Assembly: GCA_021767885.1 (NCBI GenBank)
Contig: JAASSM010000029.1
Span: forward strand, 1 to 9,340
Direction: 5' to 3'
DNA: 9,340 nt
Source of the DNA: a bacterium
GTDB taxonomy: Bacteria; Krumholzibacteriota; Krumholzibacteria; LZORAL124-64-63
In this document: positions 1 through 6,538 of the stretch, one piece after another
Numbering within the stretch: the first letter of the stretch is position 1
Layout: every line of letters starts with the position of its first letter
Made by a program: the position numbers and the translations under genes
Notes under the pieces: generated by a model
What the model saw: only the letters and a program-made list of their open reading frames with translations
The model's database searches: none
What the model was told of the DNA's origin: nothing

Positions 1-825
1 CAGCGGCGCGTTGAAGAACTCGGGGAAGACGCAGAAGTCGGAGCGGTAGCCGGAGATCGCATCGACGAAGAACTCGATCTGACCGAGGAGATCGTCCACC
101 GAGGTGGTCGGGCGCATCTGCCACTGCACCAGCCCGAGGCGCACCACGCTCTTCCTGGCATCCACCAGCCTGGGCGGCGAACGGCGGTAGGAGATGTTGG
201 TCCACTCCAGGAGCGTCGCGTTGCCGCGTGAGCGGGTGTCCTCGGGGTTGTAACCCTCGAGCACGCTCTGGACCTGGAAATCGTTGTTGAGCTGGAAGGT
301 CAGGATCGGGTCGTGGAGATCGCGGTGGCGGACCTTCTCGATGTACTCCTCGGGCGTCATCTCCGCGGCGTGGCGGTGGTAGTTGGGGATCCGCCCGCCG
401 GCGATGATGGCCCGGTAGTTGTGCTCGCGGCAGAGTTCCTTGCGGGCGTCGTAGAGCCGGCGGCCGAGCCGGAAATCGCGGTACTCGGGATGGACGAAGA
501 CGTCGAGACCGTAGAGCGCGTCGCCATCGGGCTGATGGATCACCTCGCGCTCGCCCGCCAGCAGCTCGTCGTAGGTGTGCACGTCGATGAAGCGGCGGTA
601 ATCCACCCGGACGGTGAGGGCCGCGGCCACCAGCTCGCCATTGTTCTCGATGCCGAACTGCGCCTCCGGGAAGCGCCGCACCAGGCTCGCGATCACCGGG
701 CGCGGCCAGGCGCCGTCGAGATCCGGATACACCCGCTCCATCAGCGCCTGGAGCTGGGGGTAATCGGCGAGGGTGAGATTCCGCAGGCGGATGCTGTGCG
801 GCGCTTCGGGGGTTCGGTCGTTCAT
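1..825 (-). CDS. GNAT N-acetyltransferase / carbon-nitrogen hydrolase fusion protein (partial, C-terminus off the window)
   Basis: The frame runs open from an ATG at 825 (minus strand) to base 1, giving 275 residues. Residues ~10-175 form a GNAT acetyltransferase domain. The YRDFRLGRRLYDAR stretch (115-128) is the acetyl-CoA-binding motif A (R-x-x-G-x-G/A type), preceded by the core strand LYGLDVFVHP. From ~225 a second domain begins with VRLGLVQWQMRP and reaches DFCVFPEFFNAPL. This is the first strand of a nitrilase-superfamily fold, and Glu269 of the PEF motif matches the catalytic Glu; the Lys and Cys of the triad lie outside the window. GNAT-nitrilase fusions of about 500 residues are a known bacterial type, so roughly half is missing here. 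The substrate is unknown; probably a cytoplasmic amidase-like enzyme, as there is no signal peptide. No Shine-Dalgarno is visible before the ATG. It lies 58 bp after the DUF481 gene on the same strand and may share its transcript. Confidence 0.88.
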   Translation of the reverse strand, partial: MNDRTPEAPHSIRLRNLTLADYPQLQALMERVYPDLDGAWPRPVIASLVRRFPEAQFGIENNGELVAAALTVRVDYRRFIDVHTYDELLAGEREVIHQPDGDALYGLDVFVHPEYRDFRLGRRLYDARKELCREHNYRAIIAGGRIPNYHRHAAEMTPEEYIEKVRHRDLHDPILTFQLNNDFQVQSVLEGYNPEDTRSRGNATLLEWTNISYRRSPPRLVDARKSVVRLGLVQWQMRPTTSVDDLLGQIEFFVDAISGYRSDFCVFPEFFNAPL

Positions 826-883
826 CCGCTCAAGGTAGCCAGCGTGGGCGCCAACTTCCAGTCGGCTGGGTTGCGACCGCGGC

Positions 884-1984
884 CTAGAAGTCGATGCTCA
901 GCCCGTATGCGGTGATGAGGTCGTTCCGGTCGGGCTCGATACCGTCGGCGTCGGGCTTGGGGTCGGTGTTGTGGTCCCAGGTGAGCGAGGCGTCGAAGTC
1001 GAGGTCGCCCCAGAGCTCGAAGGTCAGGGCGACGAAGACGCGGTGCAGCGTGGTGGCGTCCGCGCCCAGGATGGGGCGGATGCTGTACTCGGCCTCGAGT
1101 TCCACGGTCTCGCTCAGGTCGGTCTCCAGCGTGGAGCCCACCATGATGGTCCCGTTGTCCACGGACGCGTCCTCGCCCGCCTGCACCGAGACGTAGCGGG
1201 TGTTCTGGTAGCCACCGCCGGCGTAGAGCCACCAGTCGGTCTCCGCGCGGAGCAGGTAATAGCCGAAGCCGGCGCTCAGGCCCGTCCGCAGGTCGATGTT
1301 CTGGTAGGAATCGGTGAAGACCTCGGCCGCCAGCGGCGTGACGAACAGCTTGCGCGAGAGGTAGAGGCTGTAGTTGCCGCTGCCACGGTGGTTGTTCACC
1401 GTCTCGACACCATCGGTGCGGCCGAAGTTCCCGCGGTAGTTCAGGACCAGGCGGGTGGCCGTGGTCTCCCGCGTGACGTCCATCCGCGAGGTGAAATCCG
1501 ACTGGTCGGTGTTGCCCGAGCGGATGACCAGGCTCGCGTTCACCGTCGCGGACCAGTAGTTGGCCTCGGTCAGCTCGCCCACGAGGATGGCATGGACCTG
1601 CGTGGCGGGGATCTCCCGGACCTCCTCGCCGGCGGCGACGCGCAGGCTCCCGTCGCGGAGCTCGGTCTCGCCGGTGAGCGCCGCGCCGTCGCGGGTCGCC
1701 ACCGAGAGCACGCGTGGCGAATGGAGTGCGGCGATGTCGGTCCAGTCGATCTGCACGACGTCCAGTTCCTCGCTGTCGAACGCGAGGACCTCGTCGCGCA
1801 TGAGGACGATCTCCCCGCGGAGCCACTCGCCGGAGCTCAGCTGTACCCAGTCCAGCGTGTCGTCCGGGGCGGCGGGTGACGGGGGGCTCGCGGCGCGAGC
1901 GGACAGCGAGCCGGCGGCCAGCATCACGGCGAGGAGGGCGGCGGCCGCGATCGGGGGCGACGGTGGGCCTGATCCGGGGGGCAT
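884..1984 (-). CDS. DUF481 (YdiY-like) outer-membrane beta-barrel protein
   Basis: The protein has 366 residues. I chose the ATG at 1984 because AGGAG lies 9 nt upstream and because a hydrophobic export segment follows directly (IAAAALLAVMLAAGSLSARA, ~12-31, likely cleavage near ARA/AS). The frame is open further upstream to 2107, but that part has no SD and a proline-rich, non-signal sequence. Residues ~45-135 form a small all-beta domain (SGEWLRGEI...AFDSEELDVVQIDWTDI...SP) of the kind found before DUF481 barrels. Residues ~143-366 are alternating amphipathic strands with the DUF481 hallmark SLVIRSGNTDQSDF (151-164). The chain ends in ...YGLSIDF, whose terminal Phe fits a BAM-recognised last strand. 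The function of the family is unknown. Oddly, the signal n-region (MPPGSGPPSPP) has no positive charge. The gene is divergent from the gene at 2236. Confidence 0.88.
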   Translation of the reverse strand: MPPGSGPPSPPIAAAALLAVMLAAGSLSARAASPPSPAAPDDTLDWVQLSSGEWLRGEIVLMRDEVLAFDSEELDVVQIDWTDIAALHSPRVLSVATRDGAALTGETELRDGSLRVAAGEEVREIPATQVHAILVGELTEANYWSATVNASLVIRSGNTDQSDFTSRMDVTRETTATRLVLNYRGNFGRTDGVETVNNHRGSGNYSLYLSRKLFVTPLAAEVFTDSYQNIDLRTGLSAGFGYYLLRAETDWWLYAGGGYQNTRYVSVQAGEDASVDNGTIMVGSTLETDLSETVELEAEYSIRPILGADATTLHRVFVALTFELWGDLDFDASLTWDHNTDPKPDADGIEPDRNDLITAYGLSIDF

Positions 1985-2094
1985 CGTGCTCTGCTCCTGG
2001 TCCTGGGACGGCACCGGCGCCGGATGCGGCGGCGGATCGACGGGTACGCGGCCCGGCATCCGTTCGGGACGCGAGGTCGATGGGGATCTCCAGA

Positions 2095-2123
2095 TGGCTA
2101 GGGCCAACGTCCAGGATTGTCAA
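2095..2123 (-). promoter_or_regulatory. Candidate sigma70-type promoter for the DUF481 gene
   Basis: On the minus strand a perfect TTGACA (2123-2118) is followed by a 17-bp spacer and a poor -10 hexamer, TAGCCA (2100-2095). This would place the transcription start near 2088, about 100 nt before the DUF481 ATG. The perfect -35 and exact spacing in a GC-rich divergent region favour it. The -10 matches only its first two bases. Confidence 0.4.
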
Positions 2124-2130
2124 CGGAGCG

Positions 2131-2146
2131 CCTCGCGCCGGCGAGG
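2131..2146. repeat. Short inverted repeat in the divergent intergenic region
   Basis: CCTCGC (2131-2136) and GCGAGG (2141-2146) are perfect complements around a 4-nt centre. The element lies just outside the -35 of the minus-strand promoter candidate and upstream of the plus-strand one, where an operator for the divergent pair could be. A 6-bp GC palindrome is common by chance at this composition, so this is only a position to note. Confidence 0.2.
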
Positions 2147-2174
2147 ACGCGCCGCTTCCGGGAGCTCGTCGCGA

Positions 2175-2203
2175 TTGCACCCCGTCGGCCCCTGGGGTAC
2201 GCT
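2175..2203 (+). promoter_or_regulatory. Weak candidate promoter for the gene at 2236
   Basis: TTGCAC (2175-2180), a 17-bp spacer and TACGCT (2198-2203) give a TTG...TA...T pattern, with an expected start near 2210 and a leader of about 26 nt before the ATG at 2236. The hexamers are only half-matched. Support comes mainly from the spacing and the position before a gene with a clear SD. Confidence 0.28.
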
Positions 2204-2235
2204 CCCCGCGCCACCCTCACCGGAGGTCGTGACCC

Positions 2236-3768
2236 ATGCTCGCTCGCCATCGGCAGGATGCCGCCCGTTCCGGGCCCCGGCGCAAGAGACGGACCGTGAT
2301 GTCCGGCGTGCTGCTGCTCCTGCTCGCGGGGCCGGCCGCCGCCCAGATCGACGTGGACCGCGAGCGGCCATGCTGCGAGCTCGACGATCCCCGCGTCCTC
2401 TGGATCGGCGACGCGCCGACGCTCACGTTCGCCGAGATCGCCGCGCACGCGGCCCCCATCCTCTGGTTCTCGCCCGACGAGCCGCTCCTGCGCGGCCTGC
2501 AGCGGCCACAGCAGATCGACATCCCCATGGCATTCCCCTTCCAGGAGGATCCCGGTGGCCCGGTGGTCTACTACCGCGTCCGCGAGATCGCGCAGGGGTC
2601 GCAGACGGGGCCGGCCGTCACCCCCGATCCCGCCGATCGCGGAGATGCGACCGTCCACCTGGATCGCGTGACCGCCCTGGACCTGGACTTCTTCTTCTAC
2701 TACCCCTCCGAGGAGGGACTCGGCGGCCACGTCCACGACGTCGAGGCGCTGGAGATCAAGCTGGTGGTCCTGCGGCAGCCGCGTTGCGAGGAGTGCCGCT
2801 ACGGCCTGGCGCTCATCCATGCCAACGCCCTCGCGCATGGCCTGTCCTGGTACGACAACACCCTCGAGACCGACACCGACACCGTCTTCCCGCTGACCAT
2901 CCTGGTGGAGGAGGGCAAGCACGCAAGCTGCACCGACAAGAACGGGGACGGCTACTACACCCCGGGCTACGACGTGAACAGGCGGGTCAACGACGCCTGG
3001 GGCGTCCGCGACGTCATGCGGACGGGCGCCCTGTTCACGGGGGGCTTCGAGAGCTGGCTGGCCAAGGTCCGCCGGCCCCGTGATCGGGTCCTGCCGCCGC
3101 TGCCCGCCGACAGCCGGGCGCGTCACGTGGTGCAGACCATCGAGCGGGAGACGGGGCTGGACTACCCGCGCTACGAGTTGCGACCCTATCCGCACCTCGC
3201 CGAGGCACGTGCGCACGATGACCCCTCGATCATCCGCTTCGTGGACAAGGGACACGACGACTGGCCCTCCGTCCACCAGGAGCTGGCCATCGAGGACCTG
3301 GCCAGCTGGGCCAGCATCGAGGACTTCACCGAGTCCTTCTCCATCGCCGCGCGCTTCGATGACGACTTCGGCATCTCGGCGGTGTTCCCGTTGCTGATCC
3401 TGCGGAACTTCAACGATCCCGTGTCCGGTGGCTGGCTGGTCAATCGCATCTATCTCAAGGACGAGGATTTCCGGGACTTCGGCTACAACATCATCTACAC
3501 CTCGTCCGCCTCGCGCTGGATCGACGGCTACTTCTCGGTGGGCCTGGAGGTGGATCGCGAGCCGGACGGGCTGGGAGGCGAGGTCAAGCGGACCGCCTTC
3601 GCCACCGAGACCGGGTTCAAGTTCCGCGGGAACGTGGCCCACAGTCCGGTCAGCTTCCTGTCGAAGTTGACGAACTTCTGGGGCGTCCGCGTCGGCGTCC
3701 GCTACAAGGGCTACAAGCAGTTCAACGAGATCGGCTACGTGGTCGAGGTGGGCGCCGGCTCGTTCTGA
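2236..3768 (+). CDS. Secreted protein with Vps62/NLP-like N-terminal region and putative C-terminal beta-barrel; function unknown
   Basis: The protein has 510 residues. The ATG at 2236 has GGAGG 9 nt upstream and is followed by a basic n-region (RSGPRRKRR) and hydrophobic core (VMSGVLLLLLAGPAAA), with cleavage expected near Ala36. I do not recognise it as a named family. Residues 73-85 (APILWFSPDEPLL), the aromatic strand DFFFYY (151-156), GGHVHDVEALEI (163-174) and EEGKHA (225-230) follow the order of motifs in Vps62/DUF946 proteins. GHVHDVE also resembles the GHRHDWE metal-site motif of NPP1/NLP proteins; this link is inference. DKNGDGYYTPGYD (234-246) looks like an EF-hand/dockerin calcium loop. 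From ~365 to Phe510 alternating strands ending ...YVVEVGAGSF suggest a small outer-membrane barrel. Cys46-Cys47, Cys184, Cys187 and Cys232 are in the exported part. A channel gene follows after 13 bp. Confidence 0.8.
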   Translation: MLARHRQDAARSGPRRKRRTVMSGVLLLLLAGPAAAQIDVDRERPCCELDDPRVLWIGDAPTLTFAEIAAHAAPILWFSPDEPLLRGLQRPQQIDIPMAFPFQEDPGGPVVYYRVREIAQGSQTGPAVTPDPADRGDATVHLDRVTALDLDFFFYYPSEEGLGGHVHDVEALEIKLVVLRQPRCEECRYGLALIHANALAHGLSWYDNTLETDTDTVFPLTILVEEGKHASCTDKNGDGYYTPGYDVNRRVNDAWGVRDVMRTGALFTGGFESWLAKVRRPRDRVLPPLPADSRARHVVQTIERETGLDYPRYELRPYPHLAEARAHDDPSIIRFVDKGHDDWPSVHQELAIEDLASWASIEDFTESFSIAARFDDDFGISAVFPLLILRNFNDPVSGGWLVNRIYLKDEDFRDFGYNIIYTSSASRWIDGYFSVGLEVDREPDGLGGEVKRTAFATETGFKFRGNVAHSPVSFLSKLTNFWGVRVGVRYKGYKQFNEIGYVVEVGAGSF

Positions 3769-3778
3769 CGAGCCGGCG
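3753..3778 (+). terminator. Perfect hairpin spanning the stop codon of the 2236 gene; terminator, attenuator or start-blocking stem
   Basis: CGCCGGCTCGT (3753-3763) and ACGAGCCGGCG (3768-3778) pair perfectly over 11 bp around the 4-nt loop TCTG. The TGA stop (3766-3768) sits in the loop and the first stem base. There is no T tract afterwards, so it is not a classical intrinsic terminator. It ends 3 nt before the GTG at 3782, so it would bury any ribosome site for that start. It could separate expression of the two genes, protect the 3' end, or couple translation of the channel gene to ribosomes ending here. Confidence 0.55.
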
Positions 3779-3781
3779 GCC

Positions 3782-6334
3782 GTGACTCGCGGGCGGTCCG
3801 GGATGGGGGCGCAGCAGATGGTCGTTGGTTCCCGAGGGAGGTGCGCGCGCGGCGCGGCGGTGGCGCTTCTGGGACTCGCCCTGATGGCGGCCGACCCGGC
3901 GCCGGCCCAGGCGCCGGCGGCCAGCGCTCCGGACTCCTCGACGACGCCGACCGCCCCGCGCCCCTACCCCACCGGCGAGATCGCCACCGAGAGCGATGTC
4001 CTGCAGCGGCTGCTGCGCGCGGTCGCGCGGGAGGTGGATCCTGATCCGCCGGTGGCGGACGTGCTCGCCGGTCTGCCGGCCCGGGCCGACCGCGTCGCGC
4101 GCGAGCGCCGGGTCACCGAGCGCCACCTCACGGTCCAGCTTCCCGAGCCGATCCATCGCGAGCAGCGCCACCGCTGGGACCGGCTCATCGCCGCGCTCGA
4201 CCGCGATGCCGCCACCCTCGCCGATCACGTCGCCCGCCTCGAGGATCTCCGCGATCAGCTGGGCGAGCTGCAGGTGCGCTGGCGTCTGACACGCGATCAC
4301 GTGCTCGCCGTGGCGGCGCCCGCGGTGACCGTGGACGCGGTCCACGCCAATCTCCAGGCCATCGCCGCGACGACGCGACGCCTGGTGGGCCAACGCGACC
4401 TGGTCCTCGCCGGGCAGGCGGACCTGGCCGAATCGCGGCGGACGGCCGCCCGCGAGCGGGCTCGCGTGGACGACTGGCTGCGGCAACACGCGAACCGGAT
4501 GCTCGACACCCGGCAGGCGCCCCTGTGGCGGGCGCTGGATCAGCAGCTCGCCGACCCCTCCCTGGGGGACCGCCTGGAACTGCTGGCCGGGGCCTATGCG
4601 GAGATGCTGCGTGGTCAGCGCGTGGACTGGGGGGTGCAGATCGCGGTCCGGGTCGCCCTGCTGGTCCTGCTGGTCCTGCTGGCCCGGCGCCTGGGGACGC
4701 GGGTCCGGGACCGGGCGGCGGTGGATCCCGAGCTCGAGTCCGCCGCGCACTTGCTCCGGCGACCGCTGGCCACGGCGACCCTGGTCTTCGTGATGGGCAT
4801 GATCCTGATCGATCCGCTCGCCACGCGCCTGGTCACCGAGGTCCTGGTGATCGTGGTCCTGGTGCCCTTGCTCGGTCTCGTCTCCCGGGTCACGGCACCG
4901 GCGCTGCGCCGCTGGATCTATGCCGCAGCCGGCCTCTACCTGCTGTGGCGCCTCGCCGGCCTGGCGCCGGCGGACATGCTGCTGCCCCGCCTCCTGCTGC
5001 TGGGGCTGGGGCTGGCGGCGCTGGCGGCGACGCTCGGGTTCCGGCGCGCACTGCTGCCAGAGGATGCGGCGCAGGGCCGCGGCGCCGGTGCGTGGCTCCT
5101 CGACCGCGACGACCTGCGCCATCGCGTGGTTCCGCCCGGCCTGACCGCCGCCGCTGTCCTGATGCTGGCCGCCGTCGTGGCCAACCTGCTGGGCTATGCG
5201 GGGCCAGCGAGGATCCTGACCCGCGGCGTGGTCGTCGGGATCCAGCTCGCGATCCTGCTGCGGTTCCTGGTCCTGGTGCTGAACGGTCTCCTGGCCGTGG
5301 CCCTGCGGGGAGGGCTCGCCAGCCGATCGCGGATCCTCGCGCGGCATGGCGCGGCCGTCCGCGCGAGCCTGGTCCGGGCGCTCAGCCTGGCGAGCTGGGC
5401 CGTCTGGCTGGTGGCCGCCCTGCAGCTCTTCGGGATCTGGGAGCCGGTCTCCCGGTCGCTGGTGGCGATCCTCTTCGCCACGCTGAGCGTCCGCGACGTC
5501 AGCATCTCCCTCGCCGACGTGGTCGCCTTCCTCGGGGTGATCTGGCTGTCCTTCGTGGTCTCGCGGTGGCTGCGGGCGCTGCTGGACGTGGAATTCCTGC
5601 CGCGTCTGGCGCTGCCGCGCGGGGTCCCGAACACCATGTCCCGCGTCACCCACTACCTGGTCCTGTTCGTGGGCTTCATGCTCGCGGTGAACCTGGCAGG
5701 CTTCGACCTCGACCGCTTCACCCTGCTGATCGGGGCGTTCGGCGTGGGCATCGGCTTCGGTCTGCAGAACGTGGTCAACAACTTCATCTCGGGGCTGATC
5801 CTGCTCTTCGAACGGCCGGTCCAGGTGAGCGACCGGGTCCAGGTGGGCAGCATGCTCGGCTTCATCGAGCACATCGGGATCCGGGCCAGCGTGATCCGGA
5901 CCTTCGAGGGCGCCGAGGTGATCGTGCCCAACGGCCAGCTGATCTCCGACGTGGTGACCAACTGGACGCTGAGCGATCGCATGCGCCGGATCGACATCGC
6001 CGTGGGCGTGACCTACGGGACCGATCCGCAGCGCGTCCTGACGATCCTGCGCGACGTCGCCGCCGCGCATCCGGACGTCCTGTCCCATCCCGAGCCATCG
6101 GTCCTGTTCGTGGCGTTCGGCGAGAGTTCGCTCGACTTCTCGCTCCGGGCCTGGACCCCGGACTACGAGGAGTTCCTGCGCGTGGGCAGCGAGCTGCGCG
6201 TCCAGGTCTGGCATGCCCTCAAGGACGCGGGCATCGAGATCCCCTTCCCGCAACGGGATCTGCACCTGCGCAGCGTCCCGCCGCTCCAGGCTCCGCCCGC
6301 GGACCCGGCGCCCGGCGCCGCGGAGGGGGACTGA
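3782..6334 (+). CDS. Large MscS-family mechanosensitive ion channel (multi-TM, MscK/MscM-like layout)
   Basis: The maximal frame is 850 residues from a GTG at 3782. ATGs at 3803 and 3818 are equally possible or better, since a hairpin covers the region before the GTG; 3818 has a G-run 8 nt upstream. A signal peptide (core GAAVALLGLALMAADPAPAQA) is kept with any of the three. Residues ~60-280 are charged and helical, probably a periplasmic coiled-coil domain. About eight hydrophobic segments follow (~283-551), then three MscS-type helices (~576-593, 622-640, 644-675). The pore helix GAFGVGIGFGLQNVVNNFISGLILLFERP and the beta-domain VQVGSMLGF...EVIVPNGQLISDVVTNWT are canonical MscS. The protein releases solutes from the inner membrane under hypo-osmotic tension. 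It resembles E. coli MscK in layout but is shorter (MscK ~1,120). It ends in a Pro/Ala-rich cytoplasmic tail. Confidence 0.93.
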   Translation: MTRGRSGMGAQQMVVGSRGRCARGAAVALLGLALMAADPAPAQAPAASAPDSSTTPTAPRPYPTGEIATESDVLQRLLRAVAREVDPDPPVADVLAGLPARADRVARERRVTERHLTVQLPEPIHREQRHRWDRLIAALDRDAATLADHVARLEDLRDQLGELQVRWRLTRDHVLAVAAPAVTVDAVHANLQAIAATTRRLVGQRDLVLAGQADLAESRRTAARERARVDDWLRQHANRMLDTRQAPLWRALDQQLADPSLGDRLELLAGAYAEMLRGQRVDWGVQIAVRVALLVLLVLLARRLGTRVRDRAAVDPELESAAHLLRRPLATATLVFVMGMILIDPLATRLVTEVLVIVVLVPLLGLVSRVTAPALRRWIYAAAGLYLLWRLAGLAPADMLLPRLLLLGLGLAALAATLGFRRALLPEDAAQGRGAGAWLLDRDDLRHRVVPPGLTAAAVLMLAAVVANLLGYAGPARILTRGVVVGIQLAILLRFLVLVLNGLLAVALRGGLASRSRILARHGAAVRASLVRALSLASWAVWLVAALQLFGIWEPVSRSLVAILFATLSVRDVSISLADVVAFLGVIWLSFVVSRWLRALLDVEFLPRLALPRGVPNTMSRVTHYLVLFVGFMLAVNLAGFDLDRFTLLIGAFGVGIGFGLQNVVNNFISGLILLFERPVQVSDRVQVGSMLGFIEHIGIRASVIRTFEGAEVIVPNGQLISDVVTNWTLSDRMRRIDIAVGVTYGTDPQRVLTILRDVAAAHPDVLSHPEPSVLFVAFGESSLDFSLRAWTPDYEEFLRVGSELRVQVWHALKDAGIEIPFPQRDLHLRSVPPLQAPPADPAPGAAEGD

Positions 6335-6362
6335 GCGCCGCCCTCGTGCCGCGCACGGACCC

Positions 6363-6396
6363 GGTGGCGCGGCCTCGCGCCGCCCGGTCTCCGGGC
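6363..6396 (+). terminator. Two overlapping GC-rich hairpins after the channel gene (weak terminator candidate)
   Basis: A 9-bp stem with one G-U pair (6363-6371 with 6376-6384, loop GCCT) overlaps a 6-bp stem (GCCCGG 6382-6387 with CCGGGC 6391-6396, loop TCT). They share bases 6382-6384, so only one can be fully formed. The element begins 28 nt after the channel stop. No T tract follows, so termination would have to be Rho-assisted or imperfect. Confidence 0.35.
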
Positions 6397-6420
6397 AGCC
6401 CCCGGCCGCCGGCGACCCGA

Positions 6421-6449
6421 TTGAACACGAGAACTCGATGTGATACCAT
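6421..6449 (+). promoter_or_regulatory. Candidate extended -10 promoter for the M1 aminopeptidase gene
   Basis: TTGAAC (6421-6426), a 17-bp spacer and TACCAT (6444-6449) preceded by TGA (an extended -10 TGn) lie in a short AT-richer pocket of a very GC-rich gap. Transcription would start near 6456, leaving a leader of about 83 nt. This placement excludes the in-frame GTG at 6440 as the true start, in agreement with the strong SD of the ATG at 6539. Confidence 0.5.
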
Positions 6450-6538
6450 GCGCCATCACACCCCGCCCCGCATCCTGCCCGCCCCATATCTCGAAAGCGA
6501 GCCCGCCATGTGACCGGCCCGAATCCTGGAGGCGTATC

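Noticed and set aside
313..915. Plus-strand frame of 200 codons at the left end
   Set aside because: It lies opposite the GNAT-nitrilase gene, whose minus-strand translation shows clear motifs of both families.
822..2180. Second minus-strand frame overlapping the DUF481 gene, and a plus-strand frame 971-1879
   Set aside because: Both are shadows in other frames of the DUF481 gene, which alone has an SD, an export signal and the family motif.
2098..3642. A minus-strand open frame of ~514 codons opposite the gene at 2236
   Set aside because: The plus-strand gene has an SD, signal peptide and structured sequence. The antisense product is low-complexity and has no recognisable motif.
4659..4684. 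Short tandem-like repeats GTCCTGCTG in the channel gene
   Set aside because: They encode the Leu/Val run of a transmembrane helix and are explained by codon bias.
4525..6513. A plus-strand frame of ~660 codons overlapping the channel gene
   Set aside because: Its product is almost entirely Arg, Gly, Pro and Ala, an out-of-frame reading of the MscS gene, which has canonical family motifs.
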